This document shows positions 27,824 through 37,516 of a stretch of 64,000 bases of DNA, in pieces (the first letter of the stretch is position 1; each line of letters starts with the position of its first letter). The translations under genes and the position numbers were made by a program. The stretch is from Brenneria izbisi (GTDB taxonomy: Bacteria; Pseudomonadota; Gammaproteobacteria; Enterobacterales; Enterobacteriaceae): NCBI RefSeq assembly GCF_025840185.1, contig NZ_JAMPJU010000008.1, forward strand, positions 111,639-175,638, given 5' to 3'. The notes beneath the pieces were generated by a model. It did not search any database. It worked only from the letters and a program-made list of their open reading frames with translations, and was not told the origin of the DNA.

Positions 27824-30262
27824 TTAAACGCGTTGTATTTCAACCAGATTGGTATGCTGTGGATTGCCTTTTGCCAGCGGTGAGACATCGTGTGAGGTCA
27901 GCGTATTAATACAACCGCCGATATCGACGCCTTCACTATTCAGGCGCGTCCATGCGCCTTGCGGCATTGCGGCGACCCCTGGCAGGATGCGGCTGGTCAC
28001 CTTGCAGACGATCTCCACAATGCCCCGGTCGTTGAATATTTTGACGCGATCGCCGGATTTCAGGTTACGCGGCATGGCATCAATCGGGTTAATCCACACT
28101 TCATCCGGCGCGGCTTCGTGTAACTGCGCCACATTGCTGTAAGTCGAATGGGTATGTCCTTTCGTGTGAAAGCCGCTCAACTGAAGCGGGTATGTCGCCG
28201 TCAAGGTTTTATTCAGATGCGACTCCCGTGCCGGACAGAACTCAGGGATCGGCGAAATTTTATCACCGGCGGGCAGTATCCACTCACGGGCGAGTTTCGC
28301 CAGTGCCTCAGAGTAAATCTCTGCTTTTCCCGAAGGCGTTTTCAGTGGGTTCGCATCGGGATCCTGACGGAATTCAGCAAAGGCGATACTTTGTTTATCC
28401 GTAGCGATTTGCTGGTCAATTACCCCTTTATCTTTGGCAATCTCCCAGTCAGGCAGGTAAGGCCGTTGCGTTTTCACCTGCTGATAATGTTTCTCAACCC
28501 ACTGCGCCTGCGTTCTGCCTTCAGTGAATTTTTCCCGTAGTCCAAGGTGACCAGCGATGTCGGCGCAGATATCGTAGGTGCTGCGGACTTCCCACATAGG
28601 TTCAATGGTTTTCTGTAATGCGATCATGTAGTGGTGAGAGCCGGATGCGTAGGCGTTGTTCACCAGATCTTCCGCTTCCAGATAGCTGGTTTCCGGTAGC
28701 AGGATATCAGCGAATTTCGCGCTGGGCGTCATGTGGTTATCAATGACAATGATGGTTTCACACAACGTGTCATCCGCCAGTATCTGCCGGGTACGATTGA
28801 TTTGACCGTGCTGGTTCAGCAGCGCATTGCCCGCCTGATTGACAATGAGTTTTATGCCGACATTAAGTTTGTCCGCTCCTTTTACGCCCATCGTGGCGGC
28901 GGTCATCTTTTCCGGGTTCAGAATGGCGTCGGTCCACAGATAGCAAGGAATCGAGACAGTTAGCGGATTCTTTCCGCCAGGCAGCGTCGGTACGCCGTAG
29001 TCGGTGGCATATGGCCAGTTGCCGTTATTGGTGCCGGGCAAACCGAAGTGGCCGGTAAGTAGCGGTAGCGTCTGAATGGCGCGTACGGATTGCTCGCCGT
29101 TGGCGTGACGCTGCGGCCCCCAGCCTTGTCCGATATAACAGGCTTTGGCGCCAGCGATTTCCCTCGCTAGTTGACGAATGCGTCCCGCCGGGATACCGGT
29201 TATGTCCGCCGCCCATTCTGGGGTTTTTTCCACACCGTCCTCGCCCTGACCCAGAATATACTCTTTATAGCCGGCGTTCGGTGGGGCGGAGGCGGGCAGG
29301 GTGGTGCTGTCGTAACCGACGCTATAGCGATTTACCCGCGCTTCATCAATCAGCTTTTCGGTAATTAACGTATGTGCCAGACCTGCCACTAACGCGGCAT
29401 CGGTTGTTGGTCTGATGGCGAGCCATTCAGCGTGTTCGGTGACCACGGAATCGGTATAACGCGGATCGATAATGATGACTTTAGCCTGTGAGACTTCCAG
29501 CGCGCGACGTAACTCCTCCACCTGGCCACCGCCTGACATGCGGGTTTCCGACAGATTCATGCCAAAAAATACCACCAGATCGGAATTCTGAATCTGGGAA
29601 AAGTGACTGCCTACGTAAGTCCCATGCGTGTAAGGCGTGGCGGTCGCAATCTGCGCGGTAGAGTACGTGTTGTGGTAATTCAGATAACCGCCATTCAGGT
29701 TTAACAACCGCTTCCAGGCGTGCGTCCCCTGATTGTGGTAGTAAGCGCCGGACTGATAGTTGTAATAGATCGCGTCGTTGCCATACTTTTCGGCCACCCG
29801 TTTTAACTCGGCGGCGACCAGCGTGGTAGCTTCTTCCCAACTGATACGCTTGAATTTGCCTTCTCCCCGTTTCCCTACCCGCTTCATCGGATATTTCAGA
29901 CGATCGGGGTTGTAAACACGCCAGCGGTTGGCGCGACCACGCAGGCAGGGGCGAATCTGATGCTTGCCAAAGACATCATCGTCTTTGCTGTCTTCGGCCT
30001 CAATACGCACAATGCGGCCATCTTTGACCACCACTTTTAGCGGACAACGGCTGCCGCAGTTAACCAGGCATGCGCTATGACGAATGATTTCTCCCTCATT
30101 GACAACGGCGGACTGGCTGGGGGTTTCTGATTGTGCATTTACGGCAAAAGGTAAGGTAATACTGCCGGATATGGCAATGGCCGCACTCAGTTTGGCGACA
30201 TCTGTTACCGCTTCTCTTCGGGATATTTCCCGCAGAAGCAGTTCATCGATTATTTTTTTCAT
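27824..30262 (-). CDS. dmsA: DMSO reductase-type molybdopterin catalytic subunit DmsA
   Basis: Bis-MGD molybdoenzyme (812 aa) of the DmsA family, reducing DMSO or related S- or N-oxides as a terminal electron acceptor. It has a twin-arginine leader (EISRREAVTDVAK) and an N-terminal 4Fe-4S region (CLVNCGSRCPLK...RPCLRG). The serine position that ligates Mo in E. coli DmsA is kept in TYSTAQIA. The C-terminal MGD-binding region has GFHTKGHTHSTYSN. AGGGGA stands before ATG 30262. The substrate cannot be fixed from sequence, as DmsA paralogues vary. Confidence 0.93.
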   Translation of the reverse strand: MKKIIDELLLREISRREAVTDVAKLSAAIAISGSITLPFAVNAQSETPSQSAVVNEGEIIRHSACLVNCGSRCPLKVVVKDGRIVRIEAEDSKDDDVFGKHQIRPCLRGRANRWRVYNPDRLKYPMKRVGKRGEGKFKRISWEEATTLVAAELKRVAEKYGNDAIYYNYQSGAYYHNQGTHAWKRLLNLNGGYLNYHNTYSTAQIATATPYTHGTYVGSHFSQIQNSDLVVFFGMNLSETRMSGGGQVEELRRALEVSQAKVIIIDPRYTDSVVTEHAEWLAIRPTTDAALVAGLAHTLITEKLIDEARVNRYSVGYDSTTLPASAPPNAGYKEYILGQGEDGVEKTPEWAADITGIPAGRIRQLAREIAGAKACYIGQGWGPQRHANGEQSVRAIQTLPLLTGHFGLPGTNNGNWPYATDYGVPTLPGGKNPLTVSIPCYLWTDAILNPEKMTAATMGVKGADKLNVGIKLIVNQAGNALLNQHGQINRTRQILADDTLCETIIVIDNHMTPSAKFADILLPETSYLEAEDLVNNAYASGSHHYMIALQKTIEPMWEVRSTYDICADIAGHLGLREKFTEGRTQAQWVEKHYQQVKTQRPYLPDWEIAKDKGVIDQQIATDKQSIAFAEFRQDPDANPLKTPSGKAEIYSEALAKLAREWILPAGDKISPIPEFCPARESHLNKTLTATYPLQLSGFHTKGHTHSTYSNVAQLHEAAPDEVWINPIDAMPRNLKSGDRVKIFNDRGIVEIVCKVTSRILPGVAAMPQGAWTRLNSEGVDIGGCINTLTSHDVSPLAKGNPQHTNLVEIQRV

Positions 30263-30316
30263 CGGATTCCCCTATTGGTTACTTTGCTAACAATAACGCG
30301 TGTTATCTGTGTGGGA

Positions 30317-30330
30317 TTGATAGCGATCAA
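30317..30330 (-). promoter_or_regulatory. FNR box of the dms operon
   Basis: TTGAT-AGCG-ATCAA is a perfect FNR consensus. A -10-like TATTGT (minus strand, 30290-30295) gives a start near 30282, placing the box centre at about -41.5 as for FNR-activated promoters. dmsA starts 55 nt from the box edge. Confidence 0.85.
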
Positions 30331-30545
30331 GCGCAGGGGGAAATCCGGGGTGTACAGAACCAGTAATGTGATCTTCATCAGCATTATCTGTTATTTGTTA
30401 TGTATTTTTATGGTTTTTATACTAACTAATGGTGTTTGTTTAGTAAATGATAATGATTTTTATGATCATTTGCTGAAGCGGTTTGAACCTATTGTCCGCG
30501 TTGCGTGAACATGACGGTTACGAAACCGCGTTGTCGTATTTTTAT

Positions 30546-32495
30546 TCAGGATGATGCCAACTGTTGCAAAGTGGTCAACTGTTCGACAGCCTCGTGCATG
30601 GCGTCCATCCCTTTGGCTGCTTCTTTCAGTTGGCCCAGATTGGCGGTGACGTTATGGCGCTCTCTACTGGTTTCAGCACTCATAGACGCGATCTGGTCGG
30701 CGGCAGAGATACTTTTATCCGCCATATCCTCCGTCGTTCCGACCGTTTGTGACGCCACATCGCGGATCCGGGCGATGGTGGCGACCGCGTCATTGATGCT
30801 TTTTCGGGTGGCGTCGGACTGATCTTTTGACGATCGGGCCAGACGCCGGACTTCCTCGGCGACAACGGCAAATCCCCGGCCCGCCTCGCCCGCTCGCGCC
30901 GCTTCGACGGCGGCATTGAGCGCGAGCAGGTTGGTTTGATCGGCGATGGTGCTGATCCCAACGGTTATCTGGCTGATGCCCTGGGAAATCTGTTCCAACT
31001 GGTTCAGTTCGTGTTCCAGATGGTTCTGGGCGATGCGAGTTTGCGTCGCCGCTTCACTGATGGCGCGAATGTTGGATTCCGCCATATCCAGCGTTTCCGT
31101 CTGCCGTGAAGTGGCATGTTCCAATTGGGGCAACGCGGTTAGCAACGGGCTCAACTCTTCCTGATAAGCGATAACCCGATTGATCACCCCGGTCTGAATA
31201 TGGTGCATGGCCTCCCAGCGGCGCAGTGACCGTTGGGAATAGTGGCCGGCAAACGCGGCATATTCGATGGGAAAATGGGTCATGGCCTGGATATCATGAT
31301 CGAAAAACGCCAGAGCGGACAACGTTTGATTAATGGGCACCCCGAAAATTTCGCCAAAACTGGAGAAACCGGCTGCCGGAACATTATCAAACAAGTTTGC
31401 CTGCGCCAGCGCGTTCGCATTATTCAACCTGCGTAGTACGCAATCATTCAGCAATAGCCCAATCGGTTTGCCTTTTTCAGACACGAACTGTTGCCAGTCA
31501 TGGCGCGTAGCGGCAATAAAGTCGGTGGCCTGAAGCAGATAGAGCCGATCGCCGAACTCCAGATCGCAGAAAAAGGTCATGCTGTCCGTCTGCATGGTGG
31601 CGACAGAGCGAATAAAGTACTCATTATCCACTTTCACGCCGAAGGTTTTACCCTCCAGGTGCCGGGCGATTTGATCGGGTTGGCAGTGAAAATACGCCGC
31701 CAGAGCTTGAATAATCGATTGGGGCCTGCCATGAGTATCGAATACGGATTCCACCTTACGCGCCACCGGGTCGGCTTCCGCCACCAACCAGCTTTGTCTG
31801 GTGGGTTCGAAGTTCTGACTTTTAAAGGGCGCAAACGATTTGCCTTCGGCCATCTGGCAAAAAATCAGTACTGCTTTGCCCTGTAATATCTGGTCATCGT
31901 AGCCAATATAGGTGGCGCTGAAATCGAGATTCCCCCCTGCGGAACCGCCAATAGCCATGCAGGGGAAACGACCGCTGGCATACCAGGCCTGCATCAGGAA
32001 CCCTTCCGATGCGGAAAGTCCGTCGCAGTAAACCATCGCGAATGTGCGATCGGCGGAAAGGCGCATGTTGACGTTAAGACGTTCAAGTTCGTTGCGAATA
32101 GCCGCGCTCCGCTGGCTGGCGGTGGCTTTTCCCTGAACGTGCAGATCAATCACGTGGACCTCATGATGGGCGATCAACGTTTGCGGCAGCCACAGCCAGC
32201 TACCTTGTCCGCCCGTCATCTCGCAATAAGTGGAGGCGTTGGCGCGATTGCATAGCGTGCCTGTCGAGGAGAGTGTAATAACCGTGGTTTTGCTGTCAGA
32301 AAAGCGTTGCCAGGCGTTACTGACCGTAAAGAAATCGGCATCAGGCGGAATAAAGACCAGTAAAATACCGCCTTTGTCGGCAATACCGAGTTGATTTATT
32401 GATGTGGGCAGGATGTCGCAATCAAAGACGCCGCTCGCAAGGGATTTGAAACCGAAAAAGCCAGCGCCAGAACGAAAAGACGATAAAATTCCCAT
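30546..32495 (-). CDS. Soluble FIST-domain methyl-accepting chemotaxis protein
   Basis: Cytoplasmic chemoreceptor (649 aa) with no membrane helices. The N-terminal half looks like FIST_N plus FIST_C (about 30-385): [34 protein letters not shown] and the family's [23 protein letters not shown] domains bind small ligands, perhaps amino acids or their derivatives. The C-terminal part is an MCP signalling domain with the hairpin tip [20 protein letters not shown] near residue 520, which contacts CheA/CheW. I chose ATG 32495 after GAGAGGG; the frame runs up to 32564. It lies 283 nt upstream of dmsA, on the same strand, and a functional link is only suggested. Confidence 0.87.
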   Translation of the reverse strand: MGILSSFRSGAGFFGFKSLASGVFDCDILPTSINQLGIADKGGILLVFIPPDADFFTVSNAWQRFSDSKTTVITLSSTGTLCNRANASTYCEMTGGQGSWLWLPQTLIAHHEVHVIDLHVQGKATASQRSAAIRNELERLNVNMRLSADRTFAMVYCDGLSASEGFLMQAWYASGRFPCMAIGGSAGGNLDFSATYIGYDDQILQGKAVLIFCQMAEGKSFAPFKSQNFEPTRQSWLVAEADPVARKVESVFDTHGRPQSIIQALAAYFHCQPDQIARHLEGKTFGVKVDNEYFIRSVATMQTDSMTFFCDLEFGDRLYLLQATDFIAATRHDWQQFVSEKGKPIGLLLNDCVLRRLNNANALAQANLFDNVPAAGFSSFGEIFGVPINQTLSALAFFDHDIQAMTHFPIEYAAFAGHYSQRSLRRWEAMHHIQTGVINRVIAYQEELSPLLTALPQLEHATSRQTETLDMAESNIRAISEAATQTRIAQNHLEHELNQLEQISQGISQITVGISTIADQTNLLALNAAVEAARAGEAGRGFAVVAEEVRRLARSSKDQSDATRKSINDAVATIARIRDVASQTVGTTEDMADKSISAADQIASMSAETSRERHNVTANLGQLKEAAKGMDAMHEAVEQLTTLQQLASS

Positions 32496-32501
32496 AGTTC
32501 C

Positions 32502-32531
32502 CTCTCTTAATTTTATCATGACATAAGAGAG
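32502..32531 (-). promoter_or_regulatory. Hairpin over the ribosome site of the FIST chemoreceptor
   Basis: CTCTCTTA and TAAGAGAG form an 8-bp perfect stem with a 14-nt loop. The arm nearest the gene covers most of the GAGAGGG ribosome site of the gene starting at 32495, so translation could be restrained by RNA folding. Inference only. Confidence 0.4.
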
Positions 32532-32618
32532 TCTATGCCATACATCCATCAGGAGTATGAGCACCCTGTCACGTTTATATCTGACCGAATAGAAGGAATA
32601 GGCCTCTCTACTCGCTGG

Positions 32619-33086
32619 TTATCCGCGCTGACGAACCCGTGCGGTGAGTCCTTTCAGAAAATAGCGCAGGATTTGATCGCCACAGACACGGTAATTTTTG
32701 TGATCCGGCGCGCGCATCATAGCGGTTAATTCAGGCTGAGAAACCCTGAAATTCTGTGCAACCAGTATTTCCTGAATATCCGTGGTTTTCAGCGAGAATG
32801 CGACGCGCAGCTTTTTCAGGATGATGTTATTGGTGATTTTACGCTCAAACTGTAACGGCGACTGGTTTTCATTTTTACCGCGTTTTTGCACTATCAAGCC
32901 ATTGAGAAAATAGCTCAACACGATATCAGGGCATGGCTGGTAGCCGGCTTCATCCTCTTTTTTCACATAACTTGCCAGTTGCTGGGGCGGTACGGTCATG
33001 TCCACCAGCGCCAGGATCGCCAGCAGGTGGTCGTTATTTAAATTGAGCATATAGCGCACGCTACGCAACACGTCGTTATTCATCAT
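32619..33086 (-). CDS. yehS: DUF1456 protein YehS
   Basis: Protein of 155 aa with two copies of the DUF1456 repeat: NNDVLRSVRYMLNL...CPDIVLSYFLNGLI, and NNIILKKLRVAFSL...CGDQILRYFLKGL. It is colinear with E. coli YehS (156 aa). Its function is unknown. No partner gene is evident; neighbours are a chemoreceptor and an ArsR regulator. Confidence 0.92.
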   Translation of the reverse strand: MMNNDVLRSVRYMLNLNNDHLLAILALVDMTVPPQQLASYVKKEDEAGYQPCPDIVLSYFLNGLIVQKRGKNENQSPLQFERKITNNIILKKLRVAFSLKTTDIQEILVAQNFRVSQPELTAMMRAPDHKNYRVCGDQILRYFLKGLTARVRQRG

Positions 33087-33183
33087 TGCCGGGGTTTTCT
33101 CGCCGTCATCATCGTTATGGGCTGCCAGTATAAGGGAATGATGAAAAAATGCAGAGTGGATCTGTGTGCCAGCAGCCAGCGGG

Positions 33184-33486
33184 TTACGCCTTTTGTGACA
33201 GGATCGCCGTCAGTAAACCGGGAAAACGCGCGTCCATTTCACTATGGCGTAAACGGTTTATATGCGTGGTGCCGATATTGGTGGTATGGATTAGCCCAGC
33301 ATCGCGTAATACCCGGAAATGATGAGAAACGCTGGATTTAGGGCGGCCTCCGTCCAGTTCGCCACAGGTGGCTTCGCCTTGCGCGGCGAGACGACGGACG
33401 ATCTCCATGCGCAAGGGGTCGCTCAAGGCGTAAAGGACGCGCTCAAGAATGAATTGATCGGTGGTCGGGTGTTTAAAGGGTCTCAT
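33184..33486 (-). CDS. ArsR-family transcriptional regulator
   Basis: Winged-helix repressor (100 aa). The helix-turn-helix is ALSDPLRMEIVRRLA...CGELDGGRPKSSVSHHFRVLRDAGLIHT. It has one cysteine (TCGEL, in the helix region) but no ELCVC metal motif, so it may respond to redox or electrophiles rather than arsenite. It is divergent from the old-yellow-enzyme gene, with a palindrome between them. Confidence 0.9.
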   Translation of the reverse strand: MRPFKHPTTDQFILERVLYALSDPLRMEIVRRLAAQGEATCGELDGGRPKSSVSHHFRVLRDAGLIHTTNIGTTHINRLRHSEMDARFPGLLTAILSQKA

Positions 33487-33519
33487 GCGCGGATTATAGC
33501 AACAGGGTTGTTTGAAATC

Positions 33520-33535
33520 TATTATTCGAATAATA
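33520..33535. promoter_or_regulatory. Palindromic operator between arsR-type and OYE genes
   Basis: TATTATTCGAATAATA is a perfect 16-nt palindrome in the 89-nt gap between the divergent genes. It is the likely binding site of the ArsR-family regulator, controlling itself and the oxidoreductase. Confidence 0.6.
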
Positions 33536-33575
33536 TCGAAATATAGAAGTATCCTGTAACCACTGAGGAAATATC

Positions 33576-34664
33576 ATGTCAGCACTATTTCAACCCTTCA
33601 AACTGAAAGCGGTGACGCTGCGTAACCGCATCGCGGTTCCTCCAATGTGTACGTATTCCGCTAATGACGGCCTGATCAACGATTGGCATAAGGTTAATTA
33701 CGCGTCAATGGCGCGTGGCGGCGCCGGCCTGGTGATTGTGGAGGCGACCGCCGTCGCGCCGGAAGGCCGAATCACGCCACGTTGTGCCGGTATCTGGAAT
33801 GATAATTTGGCTCAGGCGTTTGTACCGGTGGTGAAAGCCATCAAAGCCGCAGGCGCGGTGCCGGGTATTCAGATTGCTCACGCAGGGCGTAAAGCCAGCG
33901 CCAATATTCCGTGGGAAGGCGATGACCATATCGCTGCCGATGATGCGCAAGGCTGGCAAACCATTGCGCCGTCCGCCGTACCTTTCGGCGCCAATCTGCC
34001 CAAAACGCCGCGGGAAATGACGCAAGAAGATATTGATCGGGTTCGTCAGAATTTTGTGGATGCGGCGCGCCGGGCGCGTGATGCCGGATTTGAATGGCTG
34101 GAACTGCATTTTGCGCATGGCTATCTGGCGCAAAGCTTCTTCTCTGTTCATTCCAATCAGCGTAATGATCAATATGGCGGCAGCGTTGAGAATCGCAGCC
34201 GTTTTCTGCTGGAAACACTGGCCGCGGTACGGGAAGTCTGGCCGGAGCATTTACCGCTGACCATGCGCTTTGGCGTGATTGAATTCGACGGCCGTGATGA
34301 AGAAACCTTGCAGGAGTCTATCGAACTGACGCGTCGTTTCAAACAAAACGGTCTTGATATGCTGAGCGTCAGTATCGGTTTTTCCACGCCGGACGCCAAC
34401 ATTCCCTGGGGCCCTGCCTTTATGGGACCAATTGCCCAGCAGGTTCGCCAACAGGCGGATATTCCGGTGTCATCCGCCTGGGGATTCGGTACGCCTGAAC
34501 TCGCTGAACAAGCAGTAAAATCAGGGCAGTTGGATGTGGTGATGGTGGGTAAATCGCATCTTGCCAATCCGCACTGGAGCTATTATGCCGCACGCGAATT
34601 AGGTATCGAACGTCCGTCGTGGACATTGCCCGCGCCTTATGCCCATTGGCTGGAAAAATACTAA
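33576..34664 (+). CDS. NADH:flavin oxidoreductase, old yellow enzyme family
   Basis: FMN-dependent ene-reductase (362 aa) of the YqjM/NamA class, likely reducing alpha,beta-unsaturated carbonyls or nitro compounds. Features: N-terminal FKLKAVTLRNRIAVPPMCTYSA, with the Cys that tunes FMN in the YqjM class; the active-site pair in QIAHAGRKA; the HFAHGYLAQSFFS barrel strand; and the phosphate-binding MVGKSHLANPHW end. It begins 89 nt from the divergent ArsR gene. The name namA/xenA is possible but not certain. Confidence 0.92.
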   Translation: MSALFQPFKLKAVTLRNRIAVPPMCTYSANDGLINDWHKVNYASMARGGAGLVIVEATAVAPEGRITPRCAGIWNDNLAQAFVPVVKAIKAAGAVPGIQIAHAGRKASANIPWEGDDHIAADDAQGWQTIAPSAVPFGANLPKTPREMTQEDIDRVRQNFVDAARRARDAGFEWLELHFAHGYLAQSFFSVHSNQRNDQYGGSVENRSRFLLETLAAVREVWPEHLPLTMRFGVIEFDGRDEETLQESIELTRRFKQNGLDMLSVSIGFSTPDANIPWGPAFMGPIAQQVRQQADIPVSSAWGFGTPELAEQAVKSGQLDVVMVGKSHLANPHWSYYAARELGIERPSWTLPAPYAHWLEKY

Positions 34665-34843
34665 CTTCGTTGTATCCCGCATGAAACATCAACTGCGACT
34701 GGGTTTATAAACAAGACAACGTTTATGAATAAATAGCCGGTTCCGGCGTCTGGAAATTTCACCCTGACAGACGTGGCGTTTTCTGCTGGAATAGTCTGGA
34801 CTGGCGGCATTGTGTCGCCAGCCCTGTTAGGTGTTTGATTACG
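34665..34843. other. Intergenic hairpin region before the MBL hydrolase gene
   Basis: 179 nt without a gene. A hairpin with arms CTGGCG (34801-34806) and CGCCAG (34816-34821) has no T run after it, so it is not a clear terminator. Confidence 0.35.
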
Positions 34844-35965
34844 ATGATGACGATTTTACTGATTGTTACGTTAATTCTGGCAATAACGCTATACGTCTAT
34901 CTCAGACGGCCTCAGTTCGGCCAGCCGCCAACAGGGGATGAGCTTGCAAAACTTAAGCAATCCTCATTTTATCATGATGAAGGATTTAAAAACTTAACGG
35001 CGACCCCGCAGTTGACGGGGAGCGGCAATACGCTGGTGACGATTGCCAAGTTCCTGTTTGGCAAGGATGTCGATGCCATTCCGCCTGCGCCTCTGCCTTC
35101 CATCAAAACCGATCTGCACGCGCTGGATCTCCAGCAGGATCTGGTCATCTGGATGGGACATTCCTCTTATTTCCTGCACATGGGCGGCAAACGTATTCTG
35201 ATCGATCCGGTATTCAGCCTCAGCGCGTCGCCGGTTCCCGGGGTAAATAAAGCTTTTGACGGCAGCAACATCTACACAGCGGATGATATACCCGATATTG
35301 ATTACCTGCTGATTTCTCACGATCACTGGGATCACCTTGATTACCCCACGATTAAGCAATTGCGGACAAAAATTAAACGTATCGTTTTACCTTTGGGCGT
35401 AGGCTCGCATTTTGTCCAATGGGGATTTGATAAGCGGAAAATCCATGAAGGCGATTGGTTCAGTACGTTTGAGCTTGAACACGATCTGACGATCCACCTA
35501 TTGCCGGCCCGTCATTTTTCAGGGCGTCTGTTGGGGCGAAATAAAACCCTATGGGCTTCTTTTGCGCTGATCACGCCGCAACACAAGCTTTTCATCAGCG
35601 GTGACAGTGGTTACGGCGCTCATTTTAAAGAGATTGGCGATCGCTTCGGAGGGTTTGATTTAGCCATCCTGGAGTGCGGTCAATATAACGAAAACTGGCG
35701 CTATATTCATATGATGCCGGAAGAAACCGCGCAGGCCGGTCAGGATCTCAACGCCGCCGCCATCATTCCTTCGCATAACAGTAAATTCAAGCTTGCCCAT
35801 CATACCTGGGATGATCCGCTTAAGCGGGTCGTTGCGGCCAGCGAGAATAAAGCGTATCGACTCTTGACGCCCATGATCGGCCAAACTGTCAGTATGGATG
35901 AAAAGCAGCCCTCTTTTCCTCACTGGTGGGAAACGGTAGCCGGTCGTCCAGTACGTTCAGAATAA
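34844..35965 (+). CDS. MBL-fold metal-dependent hydrolase, NAPE-PLD/UlaG-like
   Basis: Zinc hydrolase (about 373 aa) with one N-terminal transmembrane or signal-anchor helix (ILLIVTLILAITLYVYL). The metal motif HxHxDH is ISHDHWDHLDY. Further ligands are in LPARHFSGR, SGDSGYG and IPSHNSKF. It is similar in layout to the outer-membrane-like RomA and mammalian NAPE-PLD families; the substrate is unknown. ATG 34844 or 34847 could be the start; TTG 34835 is less likely. Confidence 0.87.
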   Translation: MMTILLIVTLILAITLYVYLRRPQFGQPPTGDELAKLKQSSFYHDEGFKNLTATPQLTGSGNTLVTIAKFLFGKDVDAIPPAPLPSIKTDLHALDLQQDLVIWMGHSSYFLHMGGKRILIDPVFSLSASPVPGVNKAFDGSNIYTADDIPDIDYLLISHDHWDHLDYPTIKQLRTKIKRIVLPLGVGSHFVQWGFDKRKIHEGDWFSTFELEHDLTIHLLPARHFSGRLLGRNKTLWASFALITPQHKLFISGDSGYGAHFKEIGDRFGGFDLAILECGQYNENWRYIHMMPEETAQAGQDLNAAAIIPSHNSKFKLAHHTWDDPLKRVVAASENKAYRLLTPMIGQTVSMDEKQPSFPHWWETVAGRPVRSE

Positions 35966-36032
35966 CGCTGGTCGGCGCAGCCGATATGTTTTGGCCGGTC
36001 AGCGGCCAGTCACACTAACCAGAAGGACGACG

Positions 36033-37058
36033 ATGAGAATACCGATGCGCACGGATAATCAATTGCTGCAACGCCTGCTGTTTCTGGCCGCCCTGGTGAT
36101 CATCATGGTGGGGATTCACATGGCGGCGTCTATTCTGTCGATGCTGCTGCTGGCGCTGTTTCTGGCGATTGTGCTGGAGCCGGTAGTGAGCATGTTGTGC
36201 CGAACACGATTGCCGCGCGCGTTAATCGTGGTGCTATTAGGCCTCGTCCTGTTGCTTATGCTGACATACACCTTGCTGAAGCTGGTCGCGGCATTGCCGG
36301 AGTTTAATCAGATGAGCATGCAGATGCAGGGGTTGCTGACCCGACAACTGGTTGATAGTCGGTTGCCTTTGCAAAGCCTGGGATTGTCGTTGACGCCGGA
36401 TGCGGCAGTATCGCTGATTGATCCTGGGCAATTTCTGACGTTGATTGGACGTATGCTTAGTAGAATGTCGAGCCTTTTTTCTGCTGGGTTGATTATCTTC
36501 CTGACGGTGATCTTCATGCTGATTGAGGTGCCGTCACTGGTGGCAAAATGCCAAAAACTGTTTCGGGCCACATCGCCTGAAATGAAGGCGGTTAGGCAGG
36601 GGATTACCAGCGTGACGCACTATCTGGCGCTGAAAACGCTGATCAGCGTAGTGAATGGACTGGCCGTGTGGGGGGCGCTGTCGTTATTGCAGGTGAAATT
36701 TGCTTTCATCTGGGGCGTCGTCGCCTTTTTATTTAACTTTATTCCGGTAGTGGGTTCGATGGTGGCTTCGATCCCTCCACTGATTCAGGCGTTTGTTTTC
36801 AATGGGTTCAGTACCGGCGCGGCGGCGCTGGCGATGATCCTGCTGATCAACTTGTTGTTGGGTTGGATTCTGGAACCCTATCTGTTCGGGCGCAAGTTAA
36901 ATCTCTCCATCAGCGTCATCATTATTTCGCTGTTGGTCTGGGAAGGCTTACTGGGGATGACTGGCGTATTGCTGGCGGTTCCTCTCACCATGACGCTCAA
37001 GCTGGCGTTGGAACAAAGCAAAAGTGGGAAGACATTCGCCCGTCTGCTGGAAGGGTAG
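36033..37058 (+). CDS. AI-2E family transporter
   Basis: Polytopic membrane protein (341 aa) of the AI-2E/PerM family. It has about seven to eight hydrophobic helices and the family's signature region FIWGVVAFLFNFIPVVGSMVASIPP. Members export various small molecules, or act as Na+/H+ antiporters in some bacteria; the E. coli relatives are YdiK and TqsA. AGAAGGA precedes ATG 36033. Confidence 0.9.
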   Translation: MRIPMRTDNQLLQRLLFLAALVIIMVGIHMAASILSMLLLALFLAIVLEPVVSMLCRTRLPRALIVVLLGLVLLLMLTYTLLKLVAALPEFNQMSMQMQGLLTRQLVDSRLPLQSLGLSLTPDAAVSLIDPGQFLTLIGRMLSRMSSLFSAGLIIFLTVIFMLIEVPSLVAKCQKLFRATSPEMKAVRQGITSVTHYLALKTLISVVNGLAVWGALSLLQVKFAFIWGVVAFLFNFIPVVGSMVASIPPLIQAFVFNGFSTGAAALAMILLINLLLGWILEPYLFGRKLNLSISVIIISLLVWEGLLGMTGVLLAVPLTMTLKLALEQSKSGKTFARLLEG

Positions 37059-37162
37059 CGCTGCTTGAACGAGGCGCGCGGTACGGCGGGCCTCGCTATT
37101 GTGCAACACTTTTCCCGCGATATGAATTACGTCAGACTGACGACATATCAGAAAATGAGCGA

Positions 37163-37516
37163 TTAACGGGTAAAGCCAGCAAACGGCTTGAGATAAACCG
37201 CGCCAAACGGATCCAGTCTTTCTTTAATCGCTGCGTCCGGGTCGCCATAGACTGTCAGGCTGGTGATCGTCACCAGGGACAGAAATTCTTCAGCGAACGG
37301 GGCGAACGTGTTATCGACATGGCTGACCAGCGCGTCAGCCTGGTAGCGCTCAACGATATGGGCCGATTTTTCATCTTCGCTAACGCTATAAACGTAAGAG
37401 AGCGTACCTGGCTCCTGGTGCGTCGCGGTCACAATTTTAGCGACCAGATCACGGAAGGCTGGAAATTTTCCCTCAGCCAGGGTGAGAGTAAAAACGCAGG
37501 TAATGTCATTGTTCAT
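37163..37516 (-). CDS. ABM-domain monooxygenase-like protein
   Basis: Small ferredoxin-fold protein (117 aa) with an antibiotic biosynthesis monooxygenase (ABM) domain. Typical stretches are TCVFTLTLAEGKFPAFRDLV, EPGTLSYVYSVSED and ERYQADALVSHV. Relatives include YgiN-type quinol monooxygenases. It stands alone, convergent with the AI-2E gene. It is probably the last host gene before the CFA island. Confidence 0.85.
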   Translation of the reverse strand: MNNDITCVFTLTLAEGKFPAFRDLVAKIVTATHQEPGTLSYVYSVSEDEKSAHIVERYQADALVSHVDNTFAPFAEEFLSLVTITSLTVYGDPDAAIKERLDPFGAVYLKPFAGFTR

